Assembly (NCBI GenBank): GCA_028023455.1 | Contig: JAQFVV010006306.1 | Coordinates: forward strand, 3,437,001-3,501,000 | Direction of reading: 5' to 3' | Origin: Epiperipatus broadwayi | Lineage: Eukaryota > Onychophora > Udeonychophora > Euonychophora > Peripatidae | Length of the DNA stretch: 64,000 nucleotides | Part shown: positions 12,810 to 26,202 of the stretch, piece after piece | How the letters are laid out: every line of letters starts with the position of its first letter | Numbering within the stretch: the first letter of the stretch is position 1 | Notes under the pieces: model-generated | The model's input: the letters and a program-made list of their open reading frames with translations, nothing else | The model's database searches: none | Told to the model about the DNA's origin: nothing | Made by a program: the position numbers and the translations under genes

Positions 12810-13275
12810 ACTACCGGATAGCATTATGTAAGTGGGATTATGTGATGTTTGTTGGTTTCATACTAATCCTGCACAGAATAAAGATACCTTTATTTATAAA
12901 AAAAAAAACTAAAGATGACATAATATATAGATAATGAACTAGTTTTAAATCTATATAAAAAGTTGATTTAGATTCATATCATTAAGATGTTTATGAATTT
13001 TAGGCTGATAGCTTGATAGTAAAAAAAGGTTGCTGGAAGAAAGGTGAATTAGATCCCAAAATTCAGATGCACTATTCCATAATCCAAATCTCTTTGTTGT
13101 TGAAAACCATAAGGTAAGCGGATAAGGTAGCACTAGTTAGGGGTTTATTAAGGATTACAATCTAGTATCTATTCATTATTCAAACTTATCCTAGATGGCA
13201 TCATATAGTGATAAAAACATTGCTATTGAATAGCATTGTTAAGCTAGGATTATGTGATGTTATGTTGGTACTATA
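12810..13275 (+). mobile_element. Ancient, diverged family A repeat
   Basis: 12980-13270 aligns in order with a family A monomer: the 'tagtaaa..ggttgctgga' block, 'attagatccc..agatgcact', and the 'aggattatgtgatgtt' end. 12820-12890 matches the distal end of a preceding monomer, so this is an old tandem. The position equivalent to the ribozyme (about 13085-13125) has lost both CTGATGA and GAAA. Confidence 0.45.
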
Positions 13276-13980
13276 ATCGATTGTTAAAAATCCAGCTTAG
13301 CTAATAACATTACTTGCTGTATATATATTACAACACAATTATTTCATATAATATCAATTATTAGTGATGTATACACACATGTAATTACAATTGTTACTTT
13401 ATTAACACAAAAATTATTAATATGCTAATTATAATACATGTCTTTATCTACCCACCTGACATTCAATGTCTGGTTTCAGTTATTAAAGAATTCCTGTGAA
13501 TGAAATTTAATGGTTTGTTATGACAAGTTAGTTATGACTGTTTGCAATAGAAAAGACTGGAAAAAAAAGTGCACAAGTGATAGAAAATAAGCAAAATATT
13601 ATGTTGCTGCTTTTGAAGTATTTGAAAAGTGATGGTAAAAGTGTTTTCAATATCCATATGCTTTGACAAAGAAATGTGATTTACATTTTGTTTAATTCTT
13701 TGTAACTATTTATAATTTGTGTACTTTCTCCTCTTATTATATCTTTATATATGGTAGAACTTAAGATGTAGCTAACACATCCAACTCCTGTGACATACTC
13801 TGGACTTCAATATTTATTTCCAAGCAGGTATAAGATTTTTTTTTTGGGTGATTTAGTCTATAGCCAACTAGCCATAAGTTATTTGGTAAATAGATATCTT
13901 ATTATTAATTAGATTGGCATATTGCTGAGTTACAGAATTCTTTTGAAATACAGGCATTCTTATACCTGGAACTTAATTGT
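13276..13980. other. No gene seen
   Basis: AT-rich. From about 13946 the sequence matches the outer extension of the family B foldback ('ttatacctggaacttaattgt', compare 44018-44040 in reverse). Confidence 0.45.
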
Positions 13981-14392
13981 AAATATAGGGGATTTGAACT
14001 CAGACTTTCAAGCAACCTTCAACTATTCACACTATCTCATACTACTGATACACATGACCACATACATGTAGAAAAGATAAATAATCACCAATATAATACT
14101 TCGTGCTGAATCAGTACTCATCAGTTGGTCCAGATTATCATCTCCCACACATATATGTAATCAGTGCTCAGTTTCAAATCTTTATACTTTAATGGGAAGG
14201 CTTCAATCTACTCCACCTCCAACTCTTTAGCCATCCATACCATTGAAAATCTGATGATAGAATACCCAAATCCCATGTATTGATGATTATTTTATCTTTT
14301 CTACATGTGTGTGGCCATGCGTATCAGTAATACGAGATAGTGTGAATAGTTGAAGGTTGCTTGAAAGTCTGAGTTCAAAGCTCCTATATTTA
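13981..14392. mobile_element. Family B foldback element, copy 1
   Basis: Ends are AAATATAGGGGATTTGAAC and its imperfect reverse complement. The arms (about 110 bp) contain a tRNA-like box B, GAGTTCAAA followed by a C-rich end, read outward. The left arm continues into a hammerhead motif on the minus strand. The same layout is seen at 43690-44017 and 44379-44658, so it is a defined family rather than a chance palindrome. Confidence 0.65.
14087..14129 (-). ncRNA. Hammerhead ribozyme motif, family B, degraded
   Basis: Minus strand: ACCAA (helix I 5'), CTGATGA, helix II GTACT-GATTC-AGCAC (one mismatch), GAAG in place of GAAA, then TATTATA and TTGGT (helix I 3'). Helix I pairs fully. Helix III is one base short and the fourth base of GAAA is mutated, so activity is doubtful. 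Confidence 0.5.
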
Positions 14393-16210
14393 GAATTCTT
14401 TTATGGAGTGTGTTGCTTTCACTAAAAATAAAGAATCTTAATTTTTTTTCTGTTAATGATTCTAGTTTATTAAAAAAAAAACCCTGTGGTTTTCTGCTTA
14501 GCAAAATAATAAATTGAATCAACAATTAGGAAAGAATGTTTTCCTGAAAGTCTGTGATGATGGTATTAGATGATGGATATAGTCCAATATAAAAATACAG
14601 CTAAGAAAGAAGATTTAAAAATGATTGGTAAACTAAAACTATAAAAGAGATACAGATCTTTTTTAAATGCATTGAAAGTAATACATGGACCTGAAAAATG
14701 ATACCATAATCCTGTTAAATCCACAGATGACATTCTTTTATATGAAAATTATTATGTTATTCCATGACTTCAATCAAAACAATGTTTAAAACATAATAGA
14801 CATTTAATTAACATTAATGTTTATTATATAACAAATTTTCGATTTATGTTGTTTTCTAAACAATATTCATATTAGTACTTAAATTAAAAAACAAGATTTT
14901 ATACTCCAGATGTCAATTTGATAGGGGACCAGAATATAAAAGTATCAAGCAAAAAACAACTAATGAGGATAGAATTCATCTTAGAAGATAGAGAATAATC
15001 TGTTCTAGAGATACTATCTTCTGTGGGTATTAAAGACAGCTTAGTTCATGCTTTAATCCATCTTGACTTTATTATTTTAAGAAGCTTTTGTGCTAATTAG
15101 ATAATATAATTAAAGTACATTAATAATTATTAATATTTACTATTACAAACCAACTTAATAATAAAGTATTATTTAATTTAAAGACTTAATACATTGTATA
15201 AAATTAGTTTCCTCATTGTAACCAGCTACCTATATACCAGAGGAGTTAATCTGATCAAATATATGTAACAGACTAGATATATATATACTATTAATTGACA
15301 GATTCATTGAATTTCTCAATGTAATTTCTCTGGCATTTAGACTATGGATCATGGGATGATGAAAGATTTGTGTATTAATGAGTTCCAACCATAATAAACA
15401 TTGTGTCTTCATTATCATGTAACAAATCACCCCCCCCCCCCCACCATTAGATTTGTTATCAACCATAATGGTACCACTTTAATAATTAATTTACATTTAT
15501 ATAACTCGTTTTACAAATCACACATACCCTACATTTATTTCTCAGATTACAAATATTTATCTCTATTTTAGAATGCTGCAAAGAGCAAGGAAGAAAGATA
15601 CCTCTGATATTAAATTTCAATTGGACCAATAGTTGAATAGAATCTAAAAAAATAACAATAAAAATAAAAAGGAAATTTAATTGCAAATGCATTTTAAGAA
15701 ATAAATAAACATTTTCTTTTGATTAGACAATGGATAAATTTTATAACTTTTGTTTTTTCATTTATCACGAACATTTAATACATATAAAATACCCCCCCCC
15801 CCCAATGTATGTACACCTAAATCAAACAAACAATAAAATATTATTTTCAGGCTTGTGTGTGAGAGAGTTAAAAATATACATCTACAATTATTACATTTGA
15901 GGATATGCAAAAAATAAAATAATATCACCTTTTTATATTGAGCTCAATAAATCAAAATAATTTCAAATAAATGTACTCTTATATTTCTGTTTTTTTTTTT
16001 CTCGTTTGTATGAGCTCACATATAATTATTGTCCTTTTTCAAATATGTCACAATCTGGTTTGAATATGCTGTCCTTGCAATAGGGATAACAAATTGGCTC
16101 CTATGGTTTTTTATCTAGTAAATATTATAAAAGACTGACCATTTTCTTGATTCTTGTATTAATTTATATCCTTTCAACTTTAACTTTTATATGCATATTT
16201 AAATAATAAA
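14393..16210. other. AT-rich intronic sequence with two poly-C tracts
   Basis: No gene seen. Runs of about 14 and 12 C residues occur near 15430-15443 and 15792-15803. Short open frames here look like random AT-rich sequence. Confidence 0.45.
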
Positions 16211-16330
16211 GCATTTGTCTGTAGATTTGATCATCCTGAGGAGAATTGGATATACAAACAATATATCTTTGTTAAATAATCATAGTTCTTCTTACACCTT
16301 TAAGCAAATAATTTTTATTAATATAATAAC

Positions 16331-16359
16331 AGTTTCGACTTCCTCGCTGTCTTCTTCAG
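16331..16359 (-). ncRNA. Hammerhead-like core relic
   Basis: Minus strand: CTGAAGA, then A-GAC...GUC as helix II with a 9-nt loop, GAAA, then CTGTT. CTGANGA and GAAA are both intact. No helix I pairing is evident and helix III would have a 1-nt loop. It lies about 1.1 kb upstream of the Penelope remnant and may be part of its terminal repeat. Weak call. Confidence 0.25.
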
Positions 16360-17430
16360 ATCTACAAAAATTCAAATATTATAACAATACAACCAAAACT
16401 TATATATACATCAATTCAAATATTAAAGCACTACAATTAAAACTTATATATACATCAATAAACTATCAATCAATAAGATATATTGTTGTATATGAATAAA
16501 CAAAATTACTGAAGAAGAAGAAGGAAGAAGTATATATAGAATTATAGAGAATTTAATATGAGAGTATTAATCTTTTAACAGTCTTCTTTCATTCTCTCTC
16601 TTCTCCACTTTGGAAGGTTATTAAAACAAAATTTCTCACCTTAGGCAGGCTTAAGTTTTCTTTTGAAAGTAGACTCACATTTTCTGGCTTGGACTGCAGC
16701 AATAGGCCCTTAAAAGTTGATTTATCCTTCTATTTTGAAATTTATTCTAACAAAGTTAATATTTTTTATTTCTGCTACTTGAAAATAAGCTTTTCCTTCA
16801 CTCATGATTATTACCAGTATTTGAAAAATAACTTGCTGCGGAAATGATTTTTTTTTCTTATTGTAGCCTGGTCCATAGTTGGGCCATGCACTCCTAATCA
16901 ACAAAATTAGACAAAAAAAAATGGTGATCATGTGATGTTAAGTGGCTCAAAATTAGACAAGAGAGAGAGAGAAAAATTAAAATATCCCTATTTATATCAT
17001 TTACTCCATTTTGTAAACATCTTAATACATAAGACAGTAAACAAAAAAAAAATATTTTTTATCTCTTTCATTTTATTTAATATTATCTTTAGCTTAAAAA
17101 AATATAAATAAACAACTTAATCTTCTTGCAGATTTGAAATTAATTAAATCTCTTTGACTATTTAAATTAACAAAAGAGAGATTTAATACTAAATTAAAAA
17201 AAAAATTAAAAGTGAAATATTTTAATTAAAAAAAAAAAGTGTTATAAGTTTTACTTTTTTATGCAAGGTTTAAATAAACCTGAATAACTTAATTTATTTC
17301 TATTACAATAAAAATATAGTCATGCAGGATTTAACATATATTTTACTTATATAATTTAATTGTTTTCCTGAAGGTTTGTGATGATGGTGTTCTAATTGTA
17401 TTTTTATATTGGACTATTTCCATCATCTAA
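16360..17430. other. AT-rich sequence with a weak family A end fragment
   Basis: No gene seen. 16915-16945 ('ggtgatcatgtgatgttaagtggc') matches the distal end of family A monomers. A GA microsatellite lies at 16961-16973. Confidence 0.4.
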
Positions 17431-17439
17431 TATGCGTAT

Positions 17440-18055
17440 TGAATGTTTTTAGAAAAGATCTGTATAGAATAAACTCTTATGAAAAATGAATATCCATCAA
17501 CTGTTATTAAGAAAATGTTAAATAGACAACAAAAAAACCATTAAGAGAAAAGACAATTATTGTTACTGTAGTGTACCCATACATTCTAAAAATAGCAGAC
17601 AAATTAAGTAAAATCTGCAATCAGTATAACATCAAAACAGGCTTTCCAGAGCCATACCATACTATGAGGAATTCTAACATCTACAAAACCTAAACTTGAA
17701 ATGCTGAAAAGAAAAATACTGCATCTATGAAATAGCATGTGAATGTGGAAGAACATATATTGGTGAGATCAGTTGTCCCATTGAAAAGCGCTTGCAAGAA
17801 CACAAACTGATGATTAGAAGAGAAAAAACAGGTGTCTAAGGTAGTAGACCATGTACGTGCCGATGAACATATGTTCAATTGGGAAAATACAAAAATATTG
17901 GATAGAGAAGAAAAGGTATAAAGAAGAAAATTTAAAGGAGCTGCTCACATGACAATGGCAAAAAATACTATAAGCCAACCTAGTGTGATTATACATAATG
18001 TATGGAAACCACTAATCAACTCTGCTCTTAGGAAAAAGTGGAGAAATCAGGAGGA
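17440..18055 (+). pseudogene. Penelope-like element C-terminus with GIY-YIG endonuclease
   Basis: Reading across frames gives a track such as VVYPYILKIADKLSKICNQY, then KTGFPEPYHTMRNSN, then YEIACECGRTYIGEI and EKRLQEHKL. The last two blocks are the signature of the GIY-YIG endonuclease at the C-terminus of Penelope-like retroelements, with CxC before TYIGE and an R-x-x-EH motif after it. The remnant has several frameshifts and stops. The reverse transcriptase domain is absent or unrecognisable upstream. It shows that an autonomous Penelope lineage was present, which fits the hammerhead-bearing repeats of the window, since Penelope terminal repeats are known to carry such ribozymes. Confidence 0.72.
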
Positions 18056-18090
18056 ACCTCATAAAGTATATGAAATTACTATTGCTTTTA

Positions 18091-18170
18091 GCAGGATGGC
18101 TCAGTTGGTTAGAACGTTACCTTAAAATTCAATACTCAAGAATCTAAGGGTCCAGGTTTGAATCCCATGC
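18091..18170 (+). repeat. tRNA-derived SINE head
   Basis: GCAGGATGGCTCAGTTGG carries a good RNA polymerase III box A (18096-18108), and GGTTTGAATCC at 18155-18165 is a good box B. The boxes are about 47 bp apart. The intervening sequence does not fold as an intact tRNA, so this is a tRNA-like SINE promoter or tRNA pseudogene. A hammerhead-like relic follows about 30 bp downstream. Confidence 0.6.
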
Positions 18171-18200
18171 TAGTACTGTCAGTGATCATGCCAGCAATGC

Positions 18201-18241
18201 CTGAAGAAGAGGGGAGAATAATTGCTCTCAAAATGTGCATA
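18201..18241 (+). ncRNA. Hammerhead-like relic downstream of the SINE head
   Basis: CTGAAGA is followed by AGAG...CTCT (4 bp helix II), CAAAA in place of GAAA, and AUG-UG-CAU, the same minimal helix III as family B. Helix I does not pair and the core is mutated. Reported only because the helix III string equals that of the intact motif at 41286-41327. Confidence 0.18.
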
Positions 18242-18244
18242 TAT

Positions 18245-19140
18245 TATCCTGTTTGATATGCTATTACTAATTGTTGAATGTATTTGGAATATTTAAATGA
18301 AGTTAAATTTTTCTAAAGACATTCAATATGCATATTAGATGATAAATATAACTTGTTCTCTTTCTTTTTTTTTATTAACTTAATGAAGTAGAATTTACAG
18401 GATTCAACCCCATGTACCATAATATACCAGTACAATATCTAGTAAGAAAATAAATTTTATTGGTCCAGAGATTCAGATCTGAAACGGAATTTTATTGGAT
18501 AGCTAAACAACTTATTGTAATAAGGAATTACAAGTTTTACTGGTGCAATGTTGCTAAATTTTCACTAGTTTAACAAACTTTTATTAATCTTTATATAAAT
18601 AACTATTTTTTTTTGTCTGTTGCAATGGCAATCGAAGTCCTACTGAAGATATGTATCAACTGGTAAAATCAGTTTCCAATGTTGATCTGTATCTAAATTT
18701 TTTGAGTATTTAGTTGGTATATGATAAAGCAGTGTTTTGGCCTAGTAAACCAAAATCAACATGAAGATAATCACAAAAATCAATTTTTTTCTGCTCTCAT
18801 ATTAAAAAAAAGTACTTCTAGTGAATCGTTAAAGAATGTTTGTTTGGGAATATTATTAGTAACTTGATAAATAGTTAAATCCAGAAATATAATTTATTAG
18901 CGGATTAAACTAAGCTTACTAGTGAAATTGCTGGCATTTGTTAAAATTAAGCTTACTACTTACTGGGGGTGGGGGGCGATTATAAAAGCATCATGCAAGT
19001 TTATGTGTTAATTTAGCATGAAATTGATCAGTAAAAATTAATAATAACTAAATAATATTAAAAAAATTGTTTTTGTGTGTGTGTGCGTGTGTTTAAAAAT
19101 TAAATATATTTCAAGGGAAAATGATGACTAAAAAGTTCAT
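18245..19140. other. No gene seen
   Basis: AT-rich sequence with a short G-rich tract (18963-18977) and a TG microsatellite near 19070-19092. Confidence 0.45.
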
Positions 19141-19149
19141 TTATTACTG

Positions 19150-19910
19150 CGCCTAGATGATAATTAATTAAATTAGTAGTCACAGCCTAGTGCACTATTG
19201 TATATGTAATTGAAAAAAAAAACCACTGAATATGGGGAGATAACAAATATACAACTATTTAGTTGCTGGTAGTATCAATGGTGATGATGATGAACATTAC
19301 AAATATAAATAATGTTTATTTTCAATATTTAGAACAATCAATGATGTATTTAGCTATATAATTAGATTATCAAGAATGAGTGACATATATATATGGAATG
19401 TGCTTACTTTGCACTAAATATGTATAATGTTGTTTTAATGTCAGCCTATATTTCTTATCATTGCAGCAGATATTAGTTGAATACTGGGAAAATATTTTTT
19501 ATTCTTGATTAAACTAAAAGATCAGTCTTTAAATATTTCTTTTCTTTTGTAACATATGATTGGGTTAATTAGCTTGAATAAAACAAAATTCATATTTTAT
19601 GTATTATATAGAGTGATTAATTAACAATCAACAGAAGTCTTAAACCAATAAATAATAGACACACAACCATTAGTAGACCAATTAATAATAATTCAATAAA
19701 AACAATTATTTATGATTTTCTTAGATTGAACATAATCTTGAGAAGTTAAGACAAAATCGATTAATTACAGGTTTCTTTAGTTAACTCCGCTCCCTTTTAT
19801 CCTGTTTTTATTTTGTTTAAGAATTAAAAGCAAAATATTCTTTTTAATCATAGTATATTTTTATTTTTGTTTACATATATACAGTTTGAAAGTTAAAAAG
19901 GCTTAAAAGT
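19150..19910 (+). repeat. Dispersed repeat R1, copy 1
   Basis: 19150-19470 matches 29340-29620 in the same orientation. Shared blocks are 'tgcactattgtatatgtaa', 'tagctatataattagattatca' and 'cttactttgcactaaa'. 19730-19910 matches 37895-38110 ('aagacaaaatcgattaattacaggtt' and 'agcaaaatattctttttaatcatagtatat'). This is an old interspersed element without recognisable coding sequence. Confidence 0.5.
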
Positions 19911-22900
19911 AATCGAATAAAAGTTATTTAATTCATCTGTATATTGTGACCTTCTGAATGGGTACAAGAAACAAATTTTAATTAAATCATATATCAGTGG
20001 TCAATAACTGCATTTAACTAAAAAAAAATGAAATAGTGCTAAAATTTAAAAAAAAAATTATGTTAATGGTCTAAAACCTTATGTGAGAGTTGCTTATGGT
20101 TGTTAGTTGAGAGTTTTATAAGCATTTAGTATTATTATATTTGAGGAAATATTTAATGATAGAAAGGGGGGTGGGTGGATTATTACAGGAGTTGTTAATG
20201 TGTAAATTAAGTTGAAGCAAATTTGTTTTATTTATTTGTAGAATAGTAGTTGGTATTTGTTTAGATGTTTGTCTGAGCTGTTTATTCATTGGCACATCCA
20301 TCCATGTATAGGTAGTATAATCAGTGAAATATGTTTAACCAATAACCATATAAGTTATATTTTAGTCAAGATAATTTAGTATTCATATAGCAGCATATGT
20401 GTGTGCATGTATGTCTGTATCATCTTCCAATTTCATTTTCATATTTAATTACAGTACAGAATTTTACATTTTACAATAAAACACTTAAAATTACAGCAAA
20501 TATCTCTGATAACAGGTGCAAGTATATTTTGAGTGATTAATGGATCTCTGGATTAGTGAATTATTTGACAAACTAAATTGTGTTATCAATTACTTTATTT
20601 AATGGCTAATTAATGCTTATTTATTTTAAAAGTGTATAAATTATTTTTTTTTGTTTTATTCAGTTTGATTTAATTTAGAAAATCAAATGATTTTTTTTTA
20701 AGAAAAGATTTCTTGAATATTTGTTGCTTAATTATCTGAGTGTGAAGGGTGGAGCTAACCTTTGGAGGATGAGGTGACCTCTTGATTGATGGAAAGGAGA
20801 TGTATTTAAGTGATAGTCAGTAATAAAATATCTTCTTCTGCCACATCTTCTATGTACATGGTTCTTTCCAATCTCTTCCAGAAATCAAGTCGGTTAAACT
20901 CCAAAGTATAATTTTTTTTAAACATTATTATTTTATAAAATTTAGTATTGGAATTCTAGCTACCAGACAACTTTAAGAAAAATGTCAGGCTAATTTTTTT
21001 TACAAGGTATATTTTCTTCACTCTCCACTCAATTAAATTTTAAATTAACATTATCATTTGAAATGTATTTATATGCTTATAACTTAAATCTACTTTATTT
21101 GCCTATGTCTTCTATTGTTAAGGAGAAAATGAAATTGCATGAACTTTATAATCTTTTAAGGAAATTTATGCAGGACTGTTTAACAAAGCCTATCATAGAC
21201 TCTAAGTTTAAATTCTCTTCTAATTATATAAAAGTTAAGTTAAAATGAGAGGATGCATGTATAATTTATTGTGCTATATTTTGAACTACTACATGATAAT
21301 AACTATGCTTATCATTCATGTTTATAAAATATTTTATTAAAGAAGTGAATGTGTGGCTCATAAGGAATTAACTAATAATTAGTATTTATTTAATGTGTAT
21401 CTGATTTAAGTCTAATAGAAGGACATTAATATTATATATTTCTTGTTCTCCTCGGTATGTGGATGTATTATAAAAGAAAAATATTATTATCTAAGGAATT
21501 GCAGATTTTCCATGAACAATTAGCAACGGACCAAAATAATTATATTCGTGCTAACTTATGAAGTTTATGGGAAGCTAATGTTCTTTTGGAAGCCTGCTAA
21601 AGTTATTACTAAGTTGGAAATTTCCAGAATTAATTAAATGGTCAATATCAAATAAATATGTAGCTGAAATTATCTATCCATTATCTCCGTTATTATAAAA
21701 GTTTATTTCTTGCATGCTGTATTAGTGAGCTCAATTAGCTATTGCTAAGAACATTTGAGATTGCTTAATTAAATCTAAATTTGTGAATGTTTATCCTATA
21801 GGAATTTGTCTTCACGTTTTACTAACACATATTCTTTTGAAATCATCATCCCTGACTTTGCGTCATTCAGGAGACTTTATGTTAAAGACTCTGCAAGTGA
21901 ATTTTTGCTGAGTTAAAGAAGAGCTACTATTTTTTTTTTGTTGTTATTGATATATCATAGACAGATAGATAGGTTATTTATTTATTTGCTTATTTATTTT
22001 GTGCTATTTCCTTGACTTCAAGAATGCCTTGGATAGCGTATTACAAGTTGCAATATGCTGGTAATTGATTATTATTTAAATATAATTTCTTATGTAGGTT
22101 ATATATATGCTTTTCATGTGTTTTATTGAAGGGGGGTATTTTTTTTATTTAATGTCTCGAACTGAGTTGGCTTAGAGAGTAGTAAATGTATGAAAGATAA
22201 ATATTGTTGTCAGAAATGGTGAAACCCCATTGACAATAACTACTGCCATTTAAAATTTTAAAACAGTTAATAGTTTGTCATAAACTAAAAGTTTTATTTT
22301 CAGTTTACCATTTACTTTACCGTAACATTTGCATACTATATAATTTAAAATTATTTACACGCTTTTATTCATACGTATGTGTGTCTGTCTTATGCAGTTT
22401 ATTTCATATATAATTAATAAATATTCAGTTTTATGACCTTGTTTCTCTCTGTCGGTTTCGGATGTCATATGCTAAAAGAATTGAAAGAATTAGGGACCTG
22501 TCTGTGTGCGAATTTATTTTCCCATGTTAGAATTAAATGTATTAAGTAGCTGTGAGAAAGAAAGTTATTAATGATATCTCTCCCTTAATATATCTAGATA
22601 TTTGCCATGAGTGAAGTATATTTCCAGATTATGTATTTATGCATTATAAAAATGATATTTTATGAAATTGAGTAGTAATATTTCCCTTTTATTCTGGTGG
22701 TGAGACTGAGTTCCACACCAATAGTATACCTCAAAGTTAGGTGGGGAGTCATTATTCATCATTAGATTTATTAGTCAAGAAGCTTGTTTATTCCTCATGT
22801 GCTTAATTTTTTTTTTGAATATATCTTTTTGTTATCATAGAATCATAGCTATATGTAATGTAGTTGGTGGTTAAATAAATGGTAAGACTAAATTCTTTAT

Positions 22901-24690
22901 GAATATTTAAAGCAGAAATAGGGTTATATTCGTTGGTTGGTTTATGGCATTATCTGTATTATGACACTTATTTAATAAACTCATAAGCAAACCAACAAGA
23001 TGTAAATATATTGATTTTATCTTAATTATAGCGTAAGATGTGGCACACATGTAATGCAAATAACCTTGCAGACATGAGAGTAGAGTATTATTAAATTTAT
23101 ACATCAGGAATTAAATATTTTGGATTATATCATGCTAATTTACCGCAAGCTTAAATCATCAAATCATCAGAATGATTATTTTTTATTTTGAATGTGTGAA
23201 AAGTAGAGCTGTTTAAAAGGATTATTTGATTGAGTTATTTAAGGTTACTCTCTTGACAGCCAAAGTTATTAATTTGTTTTATCCCAATAAATGATAGTGT
23301 GATCTCTCCAACTTGTATATTTGTGCCCATAATAAGATATTTATTTATCCAGTATTGTTTGCTAATAAAAGATGTTAGAGTTAATTAAGTAGCCTAAATA
23401 TATTCGAAGTTAGAATATGAGGGAATTATTTTATTTGTTTATTCATGTCTTATAAATATTTAATCAATAAATAATAAAGTGTATAATAAAAAGAGATATC
23501 AAATCCAGATTGGCAAATGTATTTGTAAATTTAGGAATTACAACAAATAGTTTTACTGTGAATCAATTATATTTACTTTGATTGCAAAATGTAAATAAAT
23601 GCTTTATTTAATTATTTAAAACTTTGTCTCGAGTTATTCTCATAGAGTTATTCTCATATGCATTCGTACTCTAGTTTCCACATTCCACATATCTATTACA
23701 ACATAAATGCACTACTTTATAAATTTGATAATGAACATACTTAAATCTGATAATATTGTTCTTTTGATCCAAACATTATATGAAATACTTTACCATTTGG
23801 TAAACTTATGAAGAAGGTTGTATACTCAGTTTATTATTTAGACATTGATGTGAGATTAAAAGGTACCCTGTTTCCTTCATTATCTAAGTGCTAGTCCAAT
23901 GAAACATCATTCAACTCATTCCATTATTTTTTTTTTATTATAATAGTTATAAGTTATTGTATAATATAATTTCTTTAATCAAATTGCATTAAAGATTCCC
24001 TGAGATCTTATTTCATAGTTCCAAATTAATATTAATTTAGCTATTTAGATTAAGATGTGCTAGATAGTGGAGTTATTTAATATCATGTTTTTCTGTTAAA
24101 GTTATATTGTAGCTAATATAAGAGTGTATTTAGATGATGGAAGAGATCAAATTAAAATTATAGTTTATTAGCTTAAATAAATGAAACTTTATTGATTTCT
24201 ATCATTTGGTTGATTAACAAATGAGGCATATATTGTATTTTAATGATCAATAGTATTTCTTCCTTCATTTATTTATATTCTATATGTTCTTGACTTCCTA
24301 TAACCCTCCACTGAGCTAAGCTATAAGTCAGGCATAAGTAGGAGAGTCTCAATACTAATTCAAAGCAAAATAAAGTTGTTAATTTATTCTATTCATTAAT
24401 AGAATTGGCACCCTGGGCATTTGCTCATATAATGTGTAGGATCGGTGTTAAGTAGGGGGGTTACAATATATACAATGTCTAATTACACAAATATACTCAA
24501 CATGGAAAGGTGAATAACCAGAGCAATTTAAAATTTTAATACAATGAATTGGAAGTTAAATATTCTATCATTTAAATATTAAATTGCCAGATTTAAATTC
24601 ACTTATTACCTGTAAATATTGGCATGGCAAATTTACTTTAATAAATTGTAATGACCTTTTAACACAGTCCATGGAATAAAAGTTTTTTTT
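19911..24690. other. AT-rich intronic sequence, no gene seen
   Basis: About 4.8 kb with short open frames only, all of low complexity. No terminal repeats, tRNA-like boxes or hammerhead cores were noticed. Confidence 0.45.
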
Positions 24691-24691
24691 T

Positions 24692-24762
24692 TATATGTCA
24701 AAGCGGAACTTGGGTCAGCTGCTTGGAAAGCAGCTATGCTAACCACTACACAATCAAGGCTT
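24692..24762 (-). repeat. tRNA-Gly(TCC)-derived retropseudogene, diverged
   Basis: The minus strand reads like tRNA-Gly with anticodon TCC (GTGTAGTGGTTAGCATAGC, then a TTTCC loop), followed by GCTTTGACATATAAAAA. The same tail follows the better preserved copy at 57652-57728, so it is a small tRNA-derived retroposon family. Box B is mutated and the acceptor stem does not close, so it is not a functional tRNA gene. Confidence 0.6.
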
Positions 24763-24839
24763 AATATCCAACATTGTAGATTTTCCTAGTGTTCAATGGT
24801 CAGTTTTAGTTATTTGTATGTGAGCATAAATTTAATAGT

Positions 24840-25255
24840 TTTCTAGTATAAGTGATTGATCATCCACAGGTTTGATCAATGAATCTTCAAGGTGTCTTGC
24901 CTGGTGGAGATGGATTAATTCTTGACAAAATAATGATGGAAAGCTACCATTCCAGGGGATGCATGGATAGCTCAGAATGATTTATGATCCATTTTTCTAT
25001 TGGATGACTTAGTTTAGTAATTTAAACACACATTAACTCTAATTGCCTTAACTTTATCAACAGTCTGTAGCTATTATTGACTCAGGGTTGCAATAATTAA
25101 ATTTGTTTGGTCCTTTTATAATTTTTTTTGAAAACATAAAACATTTTTTTGAAAATTATTATTTTACAATTGTTATTATGTTTAAAACTTTTTAATTAGT
25201 TCATTTTATGGTCTGTATCTATTTTTTAAAATACAAACTTATTTTTACATTTTGG
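24840..25255 (+). repeat. Dispersed repeat R2, copy 1
   Basis: Colinear with 41870-42290. Shared stretches include 'aagtgattga', a 'tccaggggatg/aggtatg' block and 'tgcaataattaaatttgtt'. The copies are strongly diverged. No coding frame is recognised. Confidence 0.5.
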
Positions 25256-25420
25256 TACTGGTATGTTAGCCGATACAAGCCACTTGATGGCATTGTTGCT
25301 AGACAAAAACACATAAATATAATTGTACCGGACGATAAATATTTTAGCAGGTACAGGCCACTTGATGGCATTGTTTCTGGACAAAATCCCTTAAATATAA
25401 CTTCCATGCATGTATTTTTA
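25255..25420 (+). repeat. Two-unit 78-bp tandem repeat
   Basis: ACAAGCCACTTGATGGCATT (25275) recurs as ACAGGCCACTTGATGGCATT (25353). A third, weaker copy is at about 60525-60550 (CGCTTGATGGCACTGTT). The open frames on both strands across it are by-products of the repeat. Confidence 0.5.
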
Positions 25421-25987
25421 TTGCCTACATTAATTAATTAATCAAAGCTGTATGCATACCAGTACCTATACATTTTAAAAAAAAATTAAACTAAAAATAT
25501 TTATCAAAAACAACAACATATGTTTAATAAAATATTTGCTACTTACAGATAATCCTGGACACCAAGGTTGGCAGCCATGCTTTTTTTTTCGTTATACATT
25601 TTCAGAAGCATAGTTATCCTGTTTCCCTAATGAATATGTCTTACTTGCTGATATTAAAAAATATCAAATCAATTATAAATTCCTGTTAACTTTAAAAAAC
25701 ATCAATAAATGTATTATAAATTCCATTCATAGAAATAACACAAAACTATAACAATAAATTTTAAATAAAATAAATTTGATAATATAAACTGCAGGAAATA
25801 TAATTTTTACAGAGATTTTTTTAAAACAAAAAGTGACTAACTTGGGTTATTCATGTTGGCAGCCTGAAATCTCTAATGACCTGCATAATTGCCACAAATA
25901 TATCTTTTTGCATATTTCGCACATAAATACTACTAAATAGGATTGAAATTATCATGTGGTTCCCTGATGCCTTTTATTTTAAGGAGG

Positions 25988-26116
25988 CATGCCAATAAAA
26001 AATATAAATTTCATTCAATATAAATCTAAAAATAAGTTTTAGTCATATACTATACTAATAATAATTAATTTTAAAGATTTATATTGAATAAAATTTGTAT
26101 TTTTTTTTTGGCACTG
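25988..26116. repeat. Short MITE-like hairpin
   Basis: CCAATAAAAAATATAAATTT and ATTCAATATAAATCT at 25991-26025 are mirrored at 26074-26113. Arms are about 40 bp with a 45-bp AT-rich loop. Confidence 0.45.
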
Positions 26117-26202
26117 AATCTTTTTCTGTTTTTGATAATACCTTCTTTGACTTGAATATCTTTGAAACAGATTATGATATCATGATTTAAAATTATGCAA
26201 AT

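Noticed and set aside
14240-14270. CTGATGATAGAA as a hammerhead core
   Set aside because: No room for helix II between CTGATGA and GAA, and no helix I partner.
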